From Patiria miniata (Eukaryota; Echinodermata; Asteroidea; Valvatida; Asterinidae), in the NCBI RefSeq assembly GCF_015706575.1, contig NW_024037059.1, forward strand, positions 41,577,058 to 41,641,057: a stretch of 64,000 bases of DNA, in the 5' to 3' direction. The notes under the pieces were generated by a model, which was not told the DNA's origin, searched no databases, and saw only the letters and a list, made by a program, of their open reading frames with translations. This document shows, one piece after another, positions 10,425 through 20,224 of the stretch. Within the stretch, counting starts at the first letter, position 1; each line of letters begins with the position of its first letter. Position numbers and translations under genes: made by a program.

Positions 10425-12054
10425 GAATTCGTGGCGGTATTGACGAGGAGCAACACAAGCTGACTAATATTACGAGTTGACTACTGACATTTGCAGAGCA
10501 AGAAATATATTGGAATAACAGTAACAAATATATATAATATGAAACACATCGATGATTTTTTTTTGTTGGATTCAAGTAAAACTTGTTGGATAAGAATTAA
10601 AACTAAAACCTTTATACTTTTATCGTTGAAATTTATAAAGACTTAGTGTTTGCCAGTTCAGAAAACTACGGTATGTTTTGTCTAAGTAATTCATTGGTTT
10701 TTTGGGGGGAAAAACGATTTTTTTTTCAGAGTGGCAGAGAAGGAAAAAAAATTAAAGACAAACCAGGCCGCATTTTTTGATAAGTTTAGCTAGGTTGCTC
10801 GAAACTGGTATTTCGTTTTTCATATAGGTAGTATGTGCTTACGAACTGTAATTTGGTTATTGCTAACGAAGCAAAATATAATTGGTAGGTAATTAGTTAC
10901 ATATTATATCCTCTTATCACACGTAAGTCACGTATAAATATCATGTATCGTTCCAAGAGAGGGGTAGATTTTGATAGATCAATTTCACTTTTGCATTGAT
11001 ACTCAGATGGATAATTTCAAAGTGGATGTATGTAGACCTATTCCATTACAGTAGGCAAAGGCCATTGTATAAACTAATTGATGACCGGTCTATATAGATC
11101 GGTCGACCCATTATTTCACTCAGAACATGCGGTACTTGCGCAGTTATTTTTATGAAAACCATTAATCTGATTCAATGTTACAAATTTAGAGGCGTAGAAA
11201 GGCATTTTATTACACAGAATTATCAAGTAATGTATAGTAAAATAATTAATTGGAATCAGAATACATTTGAAATCGTATATCTGAGAAGTTATAGTAAGAG
11301 TTCCATCAAAGTGCTTTGTAACCAGGTGAAACAACCCCTAAAAGTTTAATTGTAATCAAATGTTCAATGTATTGTACACAGATCACCCCGTGCGATAATA
11401 CGTATGTACAGGCCTAGCTTAGACGAAGTGTTTATATTGGTACTCTTCTTAATTTAAACGAAACTTTTATTTTGTATATCTAAAAATATCAACGGTTTTT
11501 GGTTAACTTTCCGAGGGCAGCTATAGTTAAGCCTCGTTATTCACACTTGTCTTCGAATGATTCCTCTTGAATTGATCCAGTTTTGCTGTTCGTTGCCAAG
11601 TTTACAAGATGATCAATGTCCCTCCAGTTCCGGAAGGATGGCGCACATGTTACCATAATGCCTTGGTCCATCTAACACAAAGTAGGTCTAATGAAGTACA
11701 AAAAAATGACCCCTCTTAAAATGTATAAAAACTATTTGATATCGCTTTGTGGTTAATTTTATTGACAAGTGTAATTTTTAAACATCTAAAATATTCCGTG
11801 CTTTTCCGGCCAACTGAGGGCGCTGTTGTTGCAATTTCATTTCAGGAAGACACTGTTCAGTTTAGGGGTTTTCTGTTCAAACTGCGAACCCCAAAACTTG
11901 CTCATTGAAAATATCTGTGAGAATAGTTTGCTCACTATTTGCACATGGCTGACATATACGCACAAGCTAATAAATCTGTAATATCTAAATAATAAACGTA
12001 CCAATTCACACATTGCTCAAATCCATTTTAAATAATTTGACTGTTTTATTTACA

Positions 12055-12303
12055 TAATAATAATAATAATAATAAACCATTCTTATAAAGCGCATTTTAC
12101 ACGGGGTCCCAATGCGCTGAACAATTAACAGAGGAAAACACTTACATTATATTTCATTTGCAGTGAACAGATGGGTTTTAAGGTTAGCTTTGAAAACGTC
12201 CAGGGTTGGGGCTTCCTTGATGTGATTGGGTAGTTTGTTCCAGAGGGTGGGCGCTGCAGATGAAAACGCTCGCTGACCGTATGACCTTGTCGATGTTGAG
12301 GAG
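12055..12303 (-). mobile_element. Short retroposon with (ATT)n tail
   Basis: Read on the minus strand this ends in a GCGCTTTATAAGAATGG stretch followed by a run of TTA repeats. The paralogous sites at about 21930 and the flanks around it lack the whole 249-bp segment, so it inserted after the A/B duplication. It is probably a SINE or the 3' end of a LINE; no coding part is left. Confidence 0.65.
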
Positions 12304-12832
12304 CATGTATGTTTCAATTAATCATACAAGGTTACATCAAGTGAAATTGCAATGTTAGGCAACCCCAAATAATTGAAGGCCTACCGTACGCTACAAAATG
12401 TAAGCTATGTTATAAACAGGCCTATTTTATACTGTAAAAAATAAAAATCTTTGCAATTATAACACCAGGAATGTTACTACACATAATCATGGTTACAATT
12501 TTGTGCCTTACCATGCCATTTTGCATGGCAACATCAAGCCTCACTTGTAACTTTGAATCTTAGCATTTACCCACAAATGGCGAACCTTGTTTGCATTTAG
12601 CATTTGGTGCAATCATTGCACCACGTATTGGCGGTACAAGTGCAACCAGGAAACAAAAATAAAAGAAAAACGTGTTGAATTGACGTGACGTTCAGGCCAT
12701 GGCACCATTTCTTTTGGCATTCTTGTATTTTGAAAGGGAGTGCTATGAAAGGGATGAAAGGGAGTAATTTATGCATATATATATATATATTTTAAACAAA
12801 CCTACTGAAGCGATTGGGGTACATGAAATGTT

Positions 12833-13069
12833 GTGCCGTTTCCTGTTTCCACTGCAAGTACAGTAAGTGCAGAACACTGCAATAACAGATCAGGACTGGC
12901 GGTATACGCCATAGTGGCATTCAGGAACGCGAATTCGGGGCGGAGGTTAAGGATCCGTAAATATGGAAGGCAAGGTCTCTTTGCGATTCGCTTTGGCAGT
13001 TTTTTACTACTCATTTCTTGTCGGAGTTCATCAAGTTCGAACAGGTTAGTGCTTGGATGTACGTCATGA
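12833..13069. other. Unusually conserved block, both strands open
   Basis: About 237 bp that differ by only one or two substitutions between the copies at 12833, 22804 and 38518, while the sequences beside it differ several times more. The minus strand keeps an open frame of about 78-90 residues (FELDELRQEMSSKKLPKR, then PYLRILNLRPEF) in all three. The plus strand is open as well and ends at a usable donor (AACAG then GTTAGT). No family was recognised. It could be an exon, a non-coding element under constraint, or a gene-conversion tract. Confidence 0.4.
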
Positions 13070-13329
13070 TACAATTTATGTTGCTACTTTTGAAGTGGTT
13101 CCTCTGTTAATTTAACTGTTTTTCATATTTCATAAATTAATGTGTGGCTGTGTTTGGTCTGATCCTCAGTCAAAGTACGCCTGTACGCAGCTTTGGGCCT
13201 TTGTATTGGTAGCTGGCTCGTCCTCTCTGTCAGTCTCGGCAATTTCCGACTGATTGTAATTCAACTTCTTAAATAAATTATAAAGTTTGCGGGCAACACC
13301 ATGTGGAAAGATTTTCTTGGAAGAAGCTT

Positions 13330-13345
13330 GGTTCTGAAAAGAACC
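13330..13345 (-). other. Histone-type mRNA 3' stem-loop
   Basis: The minus strand reads GGTTCTTTTCAGAACC: a 6-bp stem closing a TTTC loop, the form used in metazoan replication-dependent histone mRNAs. Seven bases later comes TTCCAAGAAAATC, resembling the purine-rich downstream element bound by U7 snRNA. No histone coding sequence precedes it on that strand. The paralogous copies near 23310 and 39025 have lost the stem. A second intact copy is at 52259-52274. Confidence 0.6.
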
Positions 13346-13638
13346 GGTTGGTTGAGTGTTCTTAATGAAACACAAAAGCAACATGGCCTACTAAATTGTT
13401 GAAGGCATTAACAACAGACGAGGGCACGACATGGATGTTTAGTTTCGTTAAAAAAGCTCCCAAACTTCTTTATCGAACAGTGGTTCGGTAAAGGAGGAAT
13501 ATAGGACGCCATTTTAAATGAAACATAAAGGAGATTTATGATCGGGCGGTTTTTGTCGATGACTGTCAAGGGAAAGACGCTCGCCTGGCCTTTTTTTTTT
13601 AAATGTCTGATAACTTGAGTCGCAACTTAGCGGAATAG

Positions 13639-13721
13639 TAATCCCCCCGGGCGAAATGCTAATCCGCCTGAGCGAAATACTAATCCGCCCGGGCGAAATA
13701 CTAATCCGCCCGGGCGAATCG
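13639..13721. repeat. 21-bp minisatellite, four units
   Basis: Four tandem units of TAATCCGCCCGGGCGAAATAC type, with period 21 and one or two changes each. Because the period is a multiple of three, every frame repeats a heptapeptide. This makes the minus strand look coding when it is not. Confidence 0.85.
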
Positions 13722-13759
13722 AAGTAGTGGGACTAAACAAATATTTTCGGTCATGTCCT

Positions 13760-14005
13760 AAATACGCTTCCGTACTTTCTCGTGTATTCTCCTTAACGTA
13801 ACACACTACTCTACTACATTCAGGTGTAAAGAGCCAGCTTGGCCAACAGTGGCATGACATCGTTGCCAAGAGAAGGATTCGTGACAAAACGAAACTCTGT
13901 CACTACCGTCTCATTTTACATATTTTGTATACATTTAACTCTGATCGTCTTTTTTTATGTGGAAAATAAAGTGAATTGAATTGAATTGAATTGAATTGAA
14001 TTTTC
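13760..14005 (+). mobile_element. LINE 3' end with AATTG tail
   Basis: A stretch ending GGAAAATAAAGTG followed by five AATTG-type pentamers, typical of the 3' end of a non-LTR retrotransposon with a short tandem tail. No reverse transcriptase remains. A similar ending (TTAAACTTGAATTTGAAGG) is at about 15150. Confidence 0.5.
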
Positions 14006-14426
14006 CGGACGAACAATAGAGGTATTGGCTGTTACTTAGCAACTCTAATGAATTATTCATTGCTATATAGAAAAACACATCATCTTCCTGTAGGTAGGCA
14101 ATACAATTTAATCGTCCCAGTCTTTAACTGGTTGGATTCAAAATTTTAATTTATTGCCTTCACTTAATTGGGAAAGGTTTTCTGGGTTTGTAGAGTAGCA
14201 TTTAAAGCGCGAAAACACGCCGAAGAATCTTGTTACAATGGTATACAATACAATGCTGTACCTGTGTGCATACATTTGTGGTTTAATTTTCGAATCTCCA
14301 TTCCGTTGTCAAATTCGCACAGAGCGTCATTTGTGCAAAATCGGCAAGAAAAAAAGAAGTGATTTCGGAGTTTATTCAGCAAACAGTGAGTAAGCCTATG
14401 AACCCTATGGTAACCGAAATCTCATA

Positions 14427-14608
14427 CAGTCGAACCCTGATAAGAAGAGCACTGTTATTACAATATTCTGCTAACAAAAACAAGCAACATTTTAGGCCCG
14501 AAGTCTTTGGTTTTCTTTGTTTTTCTTTGTTTTCCATTATACAATGTACCTGTTATAACAAGGTAATTCGTAAAGTCCCAAGGACCTTGTTATAAAGGTG
14601 TTCGACTG
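14427..14608. mobile_element. pogo/Tigger-type MITE, 182 bp
   Basis: The left end is CAGTCGAACCCTGATAA and the right end, reversed, is CAGTCGAACACCTTTATAA. The element is flanked on both sides by TA (14425-14426 and 14609-14610), the target of Tc1/mariner elements. The CAGTCGAAC termini match pogo-like families. There is no transposase. Confidence 0.8.
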
Positions 14609-15314
14609 TACTTGTGAAATCAAAGAAACCTCTATCAACAGCTATGGTCGATGCTTTTATACTCTCTTATTTCAAGGGGTGAACATTTTACTCTCTAACT
14701 GAATCAGTGAATCTGGGGACAAAGACGTTTAGAGTGATTTATCCAATGTCTTAACCGTGATGTTTCACCTCAAATCGTCTGCTCCCTACTTTGAGTGGTA
14801 GAAGGATTAAAACCTCAAATATTAGGATTATACAAAAGAGTATCATCACCAACAAACATATTGTAGTTTTGTCTACTTTTATAATTCAAATTAGCATGTC
14901 AATTCATTTTAATATGTCATTTGTATGGGGTTGGCTTTTTATTGTTGTGCGCTATGTTGACTTAAGAATTGTTTGTGCAATGTGTCATGGTCCTCTCAAT
15001 TTGTACTGTATTGTATTGGTTTATTTTTTGTGTGAGTTCAGTGATCTGTTTATAGTGTACTATTATATTGGTTTTATTGCGGTTTTATGTAATGTCGTTG
15101 TTCAGAAATGCCAGTGGAAGCTGAATAATACGTTTTAGTGTGGATATTAAACTTGAATTTGAAGGAAAAAATTTACGAATGTAAAAAAAAAAAAAATTAT
15201 TTGAAAACAAAATGAAACTATCGTTGGTCGATATATATTTTTCTAAAGGTTATGCTGAAATCCAAATTTAATATGTTGCAAACAGTAACATTTGATTTGT
15301 TTCTGTTGCCACAG

Positions 15315-15668
15315 ATTCTCGCTTCCTCGGCTGTTTCTACGACAACATCCCAAACCGGGTTCTTCCAAACCTGACCTCTTGCAATGACGTCATGGGTTTA
15401 TGCAACAACGTCTGCAACGTCAACGCCCCTTACTGCCAGAGCTCTACGAACATGTCCGTCACGACATGTCTGGGCCTGTGTGCCCGCAAAGACTTCGTTT
15501 ACGCGGGGGTCCAAGCCGGTATACAGTGCTTCTGCGGCAGTCGTACGGCTAGGTACGACTTACACGGGGAGGTAGACAACGAAGACTTGTACTTTTGCAG
15601 GTCTAACTGCAGCGGAGACAGCACGCAGAACTGCGGAAGCGACTTTCGGATGCGAATCTTTGAAATTG
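15315..15668 (+). CDS. WSC domain exon (gene B)
   Basis: A 354-bp phase 1-1 exon from CCACAG to GTAAGC. It reads RFLGCFYDN, a cysteine-rich middle, TTCLGLCARKDFVYAGVQAG, QCFCGS and a final CSGDSTQNCGSDFRMRIFEI. This is the standard cysteine pattern and closing segment of the carbohydrate-binding WSC domain. It carries an extra insert NNVCNVNAPYCQS before the core helix. Confidence 0.88.
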
Positions 15669-18600
15669 GTAAGCTTTATAATTATCATTACTACAACAAA
15701 ACAATTGAGCATGAATATATTGTGGTTGATGTGCAAGTCGCCGATTTTATGTTTGTATTCGATTGGAATTGATAAGAACTTGAAAGGGAAAAATACAGAG
15801 CAATGAGTCATTAGAGGGCGCTCTTTGGTGGTGCATCTATCTTGTTGTTTTTCTATATCCATTATCATGTGCAGTAACTTGAAGCAATGGCGATTGGGGA
15901 ATAAAAGTGCATTTCTTCCTCTATGCCTGATTGAAACCTGACGTCATTTCCTATCCATGTGGAGTACATGTTATCGTTATTATATGGTTAGAATTAATTA
16001 ATGAGAACCAATAACAGCAACATAGCTAGGGAATACTTGATTGATTGACAGGTTGTTTGCCCATTGATGCTCCCCCAAACTCGACGTTATCGCCGGCCAA
16101 CGAAACCTTCTTTGAGACCGGTCGGACCTTGAATATCTCCTGCCAAGACGGTTTCTTCCTAACCGGTCTAGGCAACTTGACGTGCCTCCCAGCTGGACAA
16201 TGGAATCTCCCGCCGCCATCTTGCCTACCGTACGTCTGCGATGCACCCGAGCCGCCGAATGGCACTCGACCTGCCGAACGGCCTTCGAACGGCACTCGGG
16301 AAAGTTCGGAGTATCGTGGAGGGGATACACTGGCTTTTGTGTGCATTGACACGAAAGTCACAATCAACATCAGCTGTGTAGAGGGCGAGTGGCAAACTGA
16401 CGGAATATGCCCAGGTGAGAATAGGTCCCAATTTCATGGAGCAGCTATGCAGACATTATGTGCTTAGCAAAATGTTGTGCTTATTTCCGTGCTTATAGTA
16501 CGACCCAGATTAGGAATAACAAATGGGTTATTAAATACAAATGAGCTTTCGTGCGCATGCGTAATTGCACGTATGTAATTCAACACAAATGAACGACAGA
16601 TTTCGTTTTATGCTAATATGCGTAATTGTAACGAGTTTAATGACGTCAAATGTGTTTTAGTGTGATCTATACAGATGAATTCCGAAGTTTTAAAATAATG
16701 AATGAAGTATGACCCGCCTTTGGGTGTTTTAAACAAAAGTCGCATTTACTGTAACATCGAAGTTTTACAATACTGATTGACGGCCTTCTTTGGGATTTTA
16801 AACTGAAAAGTATTTTTTAACCAAGTAATATCCTAAATTTAATAATATTTTTCTTCATGTTTTCTACCTTCACAGAAATTCAGCTAACCACAGAATTTCA
16901 GCTAACCGATGAGTCCACGAAAGTAATGACGTCCATGGTAGCAAAGACATCTGCAGGTGAGATTGGGATGTGTTTTTCTCCATATTTGTTTCGGTCATCA
17001 TTTCTACTAAGGCCAAAAAAAAAGAATAGTTCTGCTTCCGGTTACCCGACCGACCCTATATTTAGGCTGCGACCCTAAAATTTGTATCGGCAATTAAAAA
17101 AAAAAAAAAAAAGATTGAATAAATAAAAATAAAATTTTGTTGTCTTTTCTGTCTTCACAAAATACCTCTCAACAACCCTTTTGCATCAAAAAATGCTTGT
17201 ATTTATTTGTTTTCTTACTTACATTCGCTTTTTTTTTTCAAAAGAAACCTCCGTTATTTGTACAAATTCGCTTCGCGATATAAACGATGTCCGTACGCGG
17301 TGACTATATATATATCACGTGGCGACGACTGGTTCCCGCCGCGCCGCGCAGGGGCCAATTTCAGCGGGCCCCGAACCCCACGCCGTAATTTTTTTGACCC
17401 ACTTTTTTGGGGGACCAACATTTTTTGGGTCCCCCCCCAAAAAAATTGTGTTCTGGATCCGCCCTTGTGACGGGTTAGCGCTTTAGTAATTTAATACAGC
17501 GCTATGCACTGCTCACTTACATCACATCACATCACCACAAAAGCTTGTCCACTGCACTGAGAATTGGGAACAAGTTATTATGAAATTTCGCTCGTACCCC
17601 CCACCCTGCAAAGTTCAACGTTAGTTTTTTTCTCTTTTTTAAAAAACTTCTTAAGCCAATTGGTATAAGTCCAAAAAAACAAACAACGAATATATGACAA
17701 CTTGTTGTGCAATTTGGTAAAACAAAATAAACATTTTTAAACAGAATGAGTCAATAAACAAACAAAAATGCCCGAACAAAAAAAACCAATAGTTATATAA
17801 GGTTATCGGTAGTATGAGGAATATAAAAAAATTCAGAATGTCACTGACATAATTCCACAAAAATGACAATTTTAGTGACATTTTATGCCTTACTCTTTTA
17901 AAGGAGATTCACAGAACGTTTTCCTTTTATAAAAATATTAAGAGACAAGTAAACAGTTTCATGCATTTTCAAAACAATCTTTGTGCATTACATTGTAAAA
18001 AGATAACTCTTTTCGCAATCTTTAATGTGATTTTTTTTAACAGTGCCAGGGATGGATACAACAGCCCCAGTCATCAGTGATTGTCCCACGGCGGCTGTGG
18101 TGGCTAGATCACAGATAGGCAAACCTCTACATGCAAAATGAGACGAATGCTTTTGGCTCTGTTTTCATCGACCCCTTTCATAATTCCACGTTTGATTCAC
18201 TCCACAGCTGACACTCGTGTCCCAGTCATCACCGGCTGTCCCACAGCTGTCGCCGGGGTTGCCCTGTCGGGATTAAGTTAATTGTATTTAACCTGTCGAT
18301 ACCAGGGGTATAATTTAAACGAAGACAACATTTTAATTGATTCTTGACCGATTGTTTTTAGATGAAATTTTGACCTTTGTTATCATTGACAGTACACCCT
18401 ACTTCGGATGTGACTGGTCCATGGAAAACCACCATGAAGAGTACCTCGGCTTCTTTGCTCAAGACTGTGCCAAGTAAGAGCTGACAAAAATCCAATTAAA
18501 AGTAGTTATGTGAGACACAATCATTTGCAGCGCGATTTCCATGACGTGCGAACTTCTTATGACAAATGACGAACTCTATACCCTTTCTTATCAAGTAAAC

Positions 18601-19042
18601 CTAGTTCCTAAACCCACCGTTTTGCTAACACAGTAGGCTCATTGAGATGCCTGAAGTATGATCTCCCCCGACAGAATCCTTTCCACTTACTTGTGCAACT
18701 CAGCTGGGGTAATTTAAGGGTCTCTTTAACCTTCCGAGTTATAATGACATTTAGTGCTTGGTTTCAAATTGAGTTTTCGTATTTTTTTTGTAATTTCTAC
18801 TGTCACATGAATCATCAAAATGAGGATAGAAATAGTTCGTATTTATGTTGGTTTTTTTTAACATCGAATGATAAACCTTTCATTCTACAGGCGACGTCGT
18901 TCCATACAACATCGCCACTTTTGTTGTGATCAGTGTGTTAAGCACACTGTTGACCATTCTAGTTGCTGCAATCGTCATCTACGCCGTGAGGGGACGGAAC
19001 AAACCGCCACCGACACCACGAAGTAACACTCTACCGTGTTAA
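15315..19042 (+). CDS. Gene B: WSC-sushi2-TM receptor without kinase
   Basis: Exons 15315-15668, 16052-16414, 16876-16956, 18393-18473 and 18891-19042 join in frame (all phase 1-1 before the membrane exon) to give 342 residues in view. The order is WSC domain 1-118, two sushi/CCP modules 119-239, Thr/Ser stalk 240-293, membrane helix and a tail of about 17 residues. The stop (TAA 19040-19042) lies inside an inserted MITE. The kinase exons that follow in gene A are absent: the sequence passes from an equivalent of about 6775 to one of about 10835. The signal-peptide exon was not identified. If expressed it would be a surface protein able to bind ligand but not signal through a kinase, a possible decoy (inference). 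Expression is unproven. Confidence 0.65.
16052..16414 (+). CDS. Two sushi (CCP) modules in one exon (gene B)
   Basis: A 363-bp phase 1-1 exon from TGACAG to GTGAGA. Module 1 runs from CLPIDAPPNST through LNISCQDGFF and LTCLPAGQW to PSC. Module 2 runs from VCDAPEPPNGT through LAFVCID and INISCVEGEWQ to GICP. Each has the C-C-C-W-C sushi plan. Several N-x-S/T sites are present. Confidence 0.85.
16876..16956 (+). CDS. Stalk exon (gene B)
   Basis: An 81-bp phase 1-1 exon from TTCACAG to GTGAGA. It encodes IQLTTEFQLTDESTKVMTS and then MVAKTSA. It is a Thr/Ser-rich linker without cysteines, with a short internal repeat (QLTTEF and QLTDES). Confidence 0.65.
16997..17090. mobile_element. End of a GGCC(A)n MITE
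   Basis: The sequence AAGGCCAAAAAAAAAGAATAG followed by TTCTGCTTCCGG matches the terminal part of the outer element at 57576-58194. The rest of the element is not recognisable here. Confidence 0.5.
17340..17470. repeat. Fragment of interspersed GGATCCGCCC repeat
   Basis: It contains GCGGGCCCCGAACCCC, a poly-G/T stretch and the ending TTCTGGATCCGCCC. The same series occurs at 32436-32545, around 28170-28363 and, reversed, within 54000-54420. It is an old interspersed element of unknown type. Confidence 0.6.
17700..18043. other. Intron sequence of gene B
   Basis: From about 17925 it matches the intron that precedes HYR exon 4 of gene A (3928-4044). The part before that is AT-rich and shows no exon. 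Confidence 0.6.
18044..18273 (+). pseudogene. Two broken HYR exons (gene B)
   Basis: The first remnant (18044-18120) begins like HYR exon 4 of gene A (MDTTAPVISDCPTAAVV), then jumps into the intron before HYR exon 5. The second (18208-18273) begins like HYR exon 5 ([15 protein letters not shown]), then jumps to the intron before the stalk exon. Neither has a donor and the first runs into a stop, so both must be skipped. Two internal deletions removed the HYR array from this paralogue. Confidence 0.78.
18393..19012 (+). CDS. Stalk and transmembrane exons (gene B)
   Basis: The exon 18393-18473 is nearly identical to the second stalk exon of gene A. The exon from 18891 encodes [20 protein letters not shown] and then AVRGRNKPPPTP. 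After the helix the sequence departs from gene A by about 20 unmatched bases before the MITE begins at 19013. The leftover 3' end of the ancestral exon, with the same ATG-GCAAGT donor, lies beyond the MITE at about 19653-19706. Confidence 0.75.
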
Positions 19043-19652
19043 ACCATTTTTTTTTCGATTTTCATTTTTTGGATTTTTAAACATTATTCATCAAGGCCTG
19101 CCATTGCACGAAGTTTCAAAGCTTCAAGAGCTTTACTTTAATAATTACGCTAAGTATCCATGTCAACTTCTGCGCAAAAGTGACCATTTTCGTTTTCACG
19201 AAGTAACACTCAAGTTCCATTTACCATTGCAATGCATGGCGCACTCTCTGCTCATATTTGAGCAAAAACGTTTTCACGAAGTAACACTCTTCTTGTAATA
19301 AGTTGTATGAGCGCGCACGCGCTGACCTGAAGTTGCACTTTCCTCCTGCTGTATACATTGAAGAGTGTTACTTCGTGAAAACGAACATTAACAGTTTCGC
19401 AGCTTTTTCGGTTTCACGAACTAACACTCATCTTTTTTTCTCTTATTTCTTGTTTATTTAATACACAAACGGGTGAAAAACAGCAGATTTAATAAATTCA
19501 ATTCATCAAGTGTCCACAACGAGAAACCCAACTGAGAAATACTCTGTCGTTTTGACGCAAAGTGTTGTTTTAGAAGGCGTTTAACTTTAGATGCCGTTTT
19601 CTCCGATCGCTAGTTTTTACCCGGTATGTACATGAGTGTTACTTCGTGGTGT
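19013..19652. mobile_element. 640-bp MITE with repeated CACGAAGTAACACTC
   Basis: Exact 19-bp inverted ends: ACACCACGAAGTAACACTC at 19013-19031 and its reverse complement at 19634-19652. The motif GAAGTAACACTC, or a one-base variant, recurs inside at about 19200, 19277, 19364 (reversed) and 19418. This is more like an array of transposase-binding sites than a plain MITE. No coding capacity was found. Target duplication could not be resolved because the left flank is also rearranged. It interrupts gene B's membrane exon and supplies its stop codon. Confidence 0.8.
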
Positions 19653-20224
19653 AGGTGACGAAACTATTAAAAAGAAGCAGGCGTGATGACGGAAATGTTG
19701 AAATGGCAAGTGACATTTGATCTCGTATCCCGATGTCTTTTTAAAACTGTTAATAACAGTGGTATTCCTTCTGCATTGAAAACATGGAAGAGAGTCTCGA
19801 TCTCTAAAGCAAGCCGTTCCAGGTTTTATAGGCGTACCTTGTTGTTTACTTTTTGAGCGCTTCGTCGTTAAAAAAACAAGAAATCATTATTCATTAAGAT
19901 AACGGGGAAGCTAAAACACTATTAGCCAAGAATTTAATAAAAATGCAATATCATTCAGGCTTGAGTTAAGCCCATGTGCAGTAAATGTATTTCGCTTTGA
20001 GCCTTTGCAGGGGTTTTTGCGTTTTTTCATGATTAATTCTGAGTCTTTTTCCAGTACTCAAATATCAACCCCGTCTCTATATGCGTTTCCTGAAAGCTAG
20101 ATCCGTCCCTATTTTCTACACCTGGATTTGAATTTCAAATGCACCAAAGCCCCCCAAAAATCCCGTTACTTGCAACCTGAGTGAAACACATCTGTGCAGG
20201 CAATCGTAAACCAAGGTCCGTTCT

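Larger units (their letters stand above)
10425..13632. repeat. Gene A 3' flank, duplicated downstream
   Basis: From about 10835 this flank recurs at 20225-23640 (behind gene B), in part at 38228-39330, and over 10835-11690 also at 45848-46525. It has no kinase or ectodomain exon after the gene A stop codon. A possible weak poly(A) signal ATTAAA lies at 10596. Differences between copies are mostly single bases and short indels, plus whole-element insertions. Confidence 0.8.

Noticed and set aside
13166-13384. Minus-strand 72-codon frame crossing the histone-type stem-loop as a conserved gene
   Set aside because: The paralogous copy near 23210 has an in-frame stop, and part of the peptide is only the translated stem-loop.
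13639-13721. Regular direct repeats resembling a CRISPR array
   Set aside because: Units are contiguous without spacers and the genome is eukaryotic.
13627-13887. Minus-strand frame with PGGLVFR heptapeptide repeats
   Set aside because: It is produced by the 21-bp minisatellite; there is no start context, splice site or family likeness.
14791-15138. Hydrophobic plus-strand frame before gene B as a signal-peptide exon
   Set aside because: The hydrophobicity comes from T-rich sequence. It lacks a donor in phase 1 and resembles a LINE 3' end (TTAAACTTGAATTTGAAGG).
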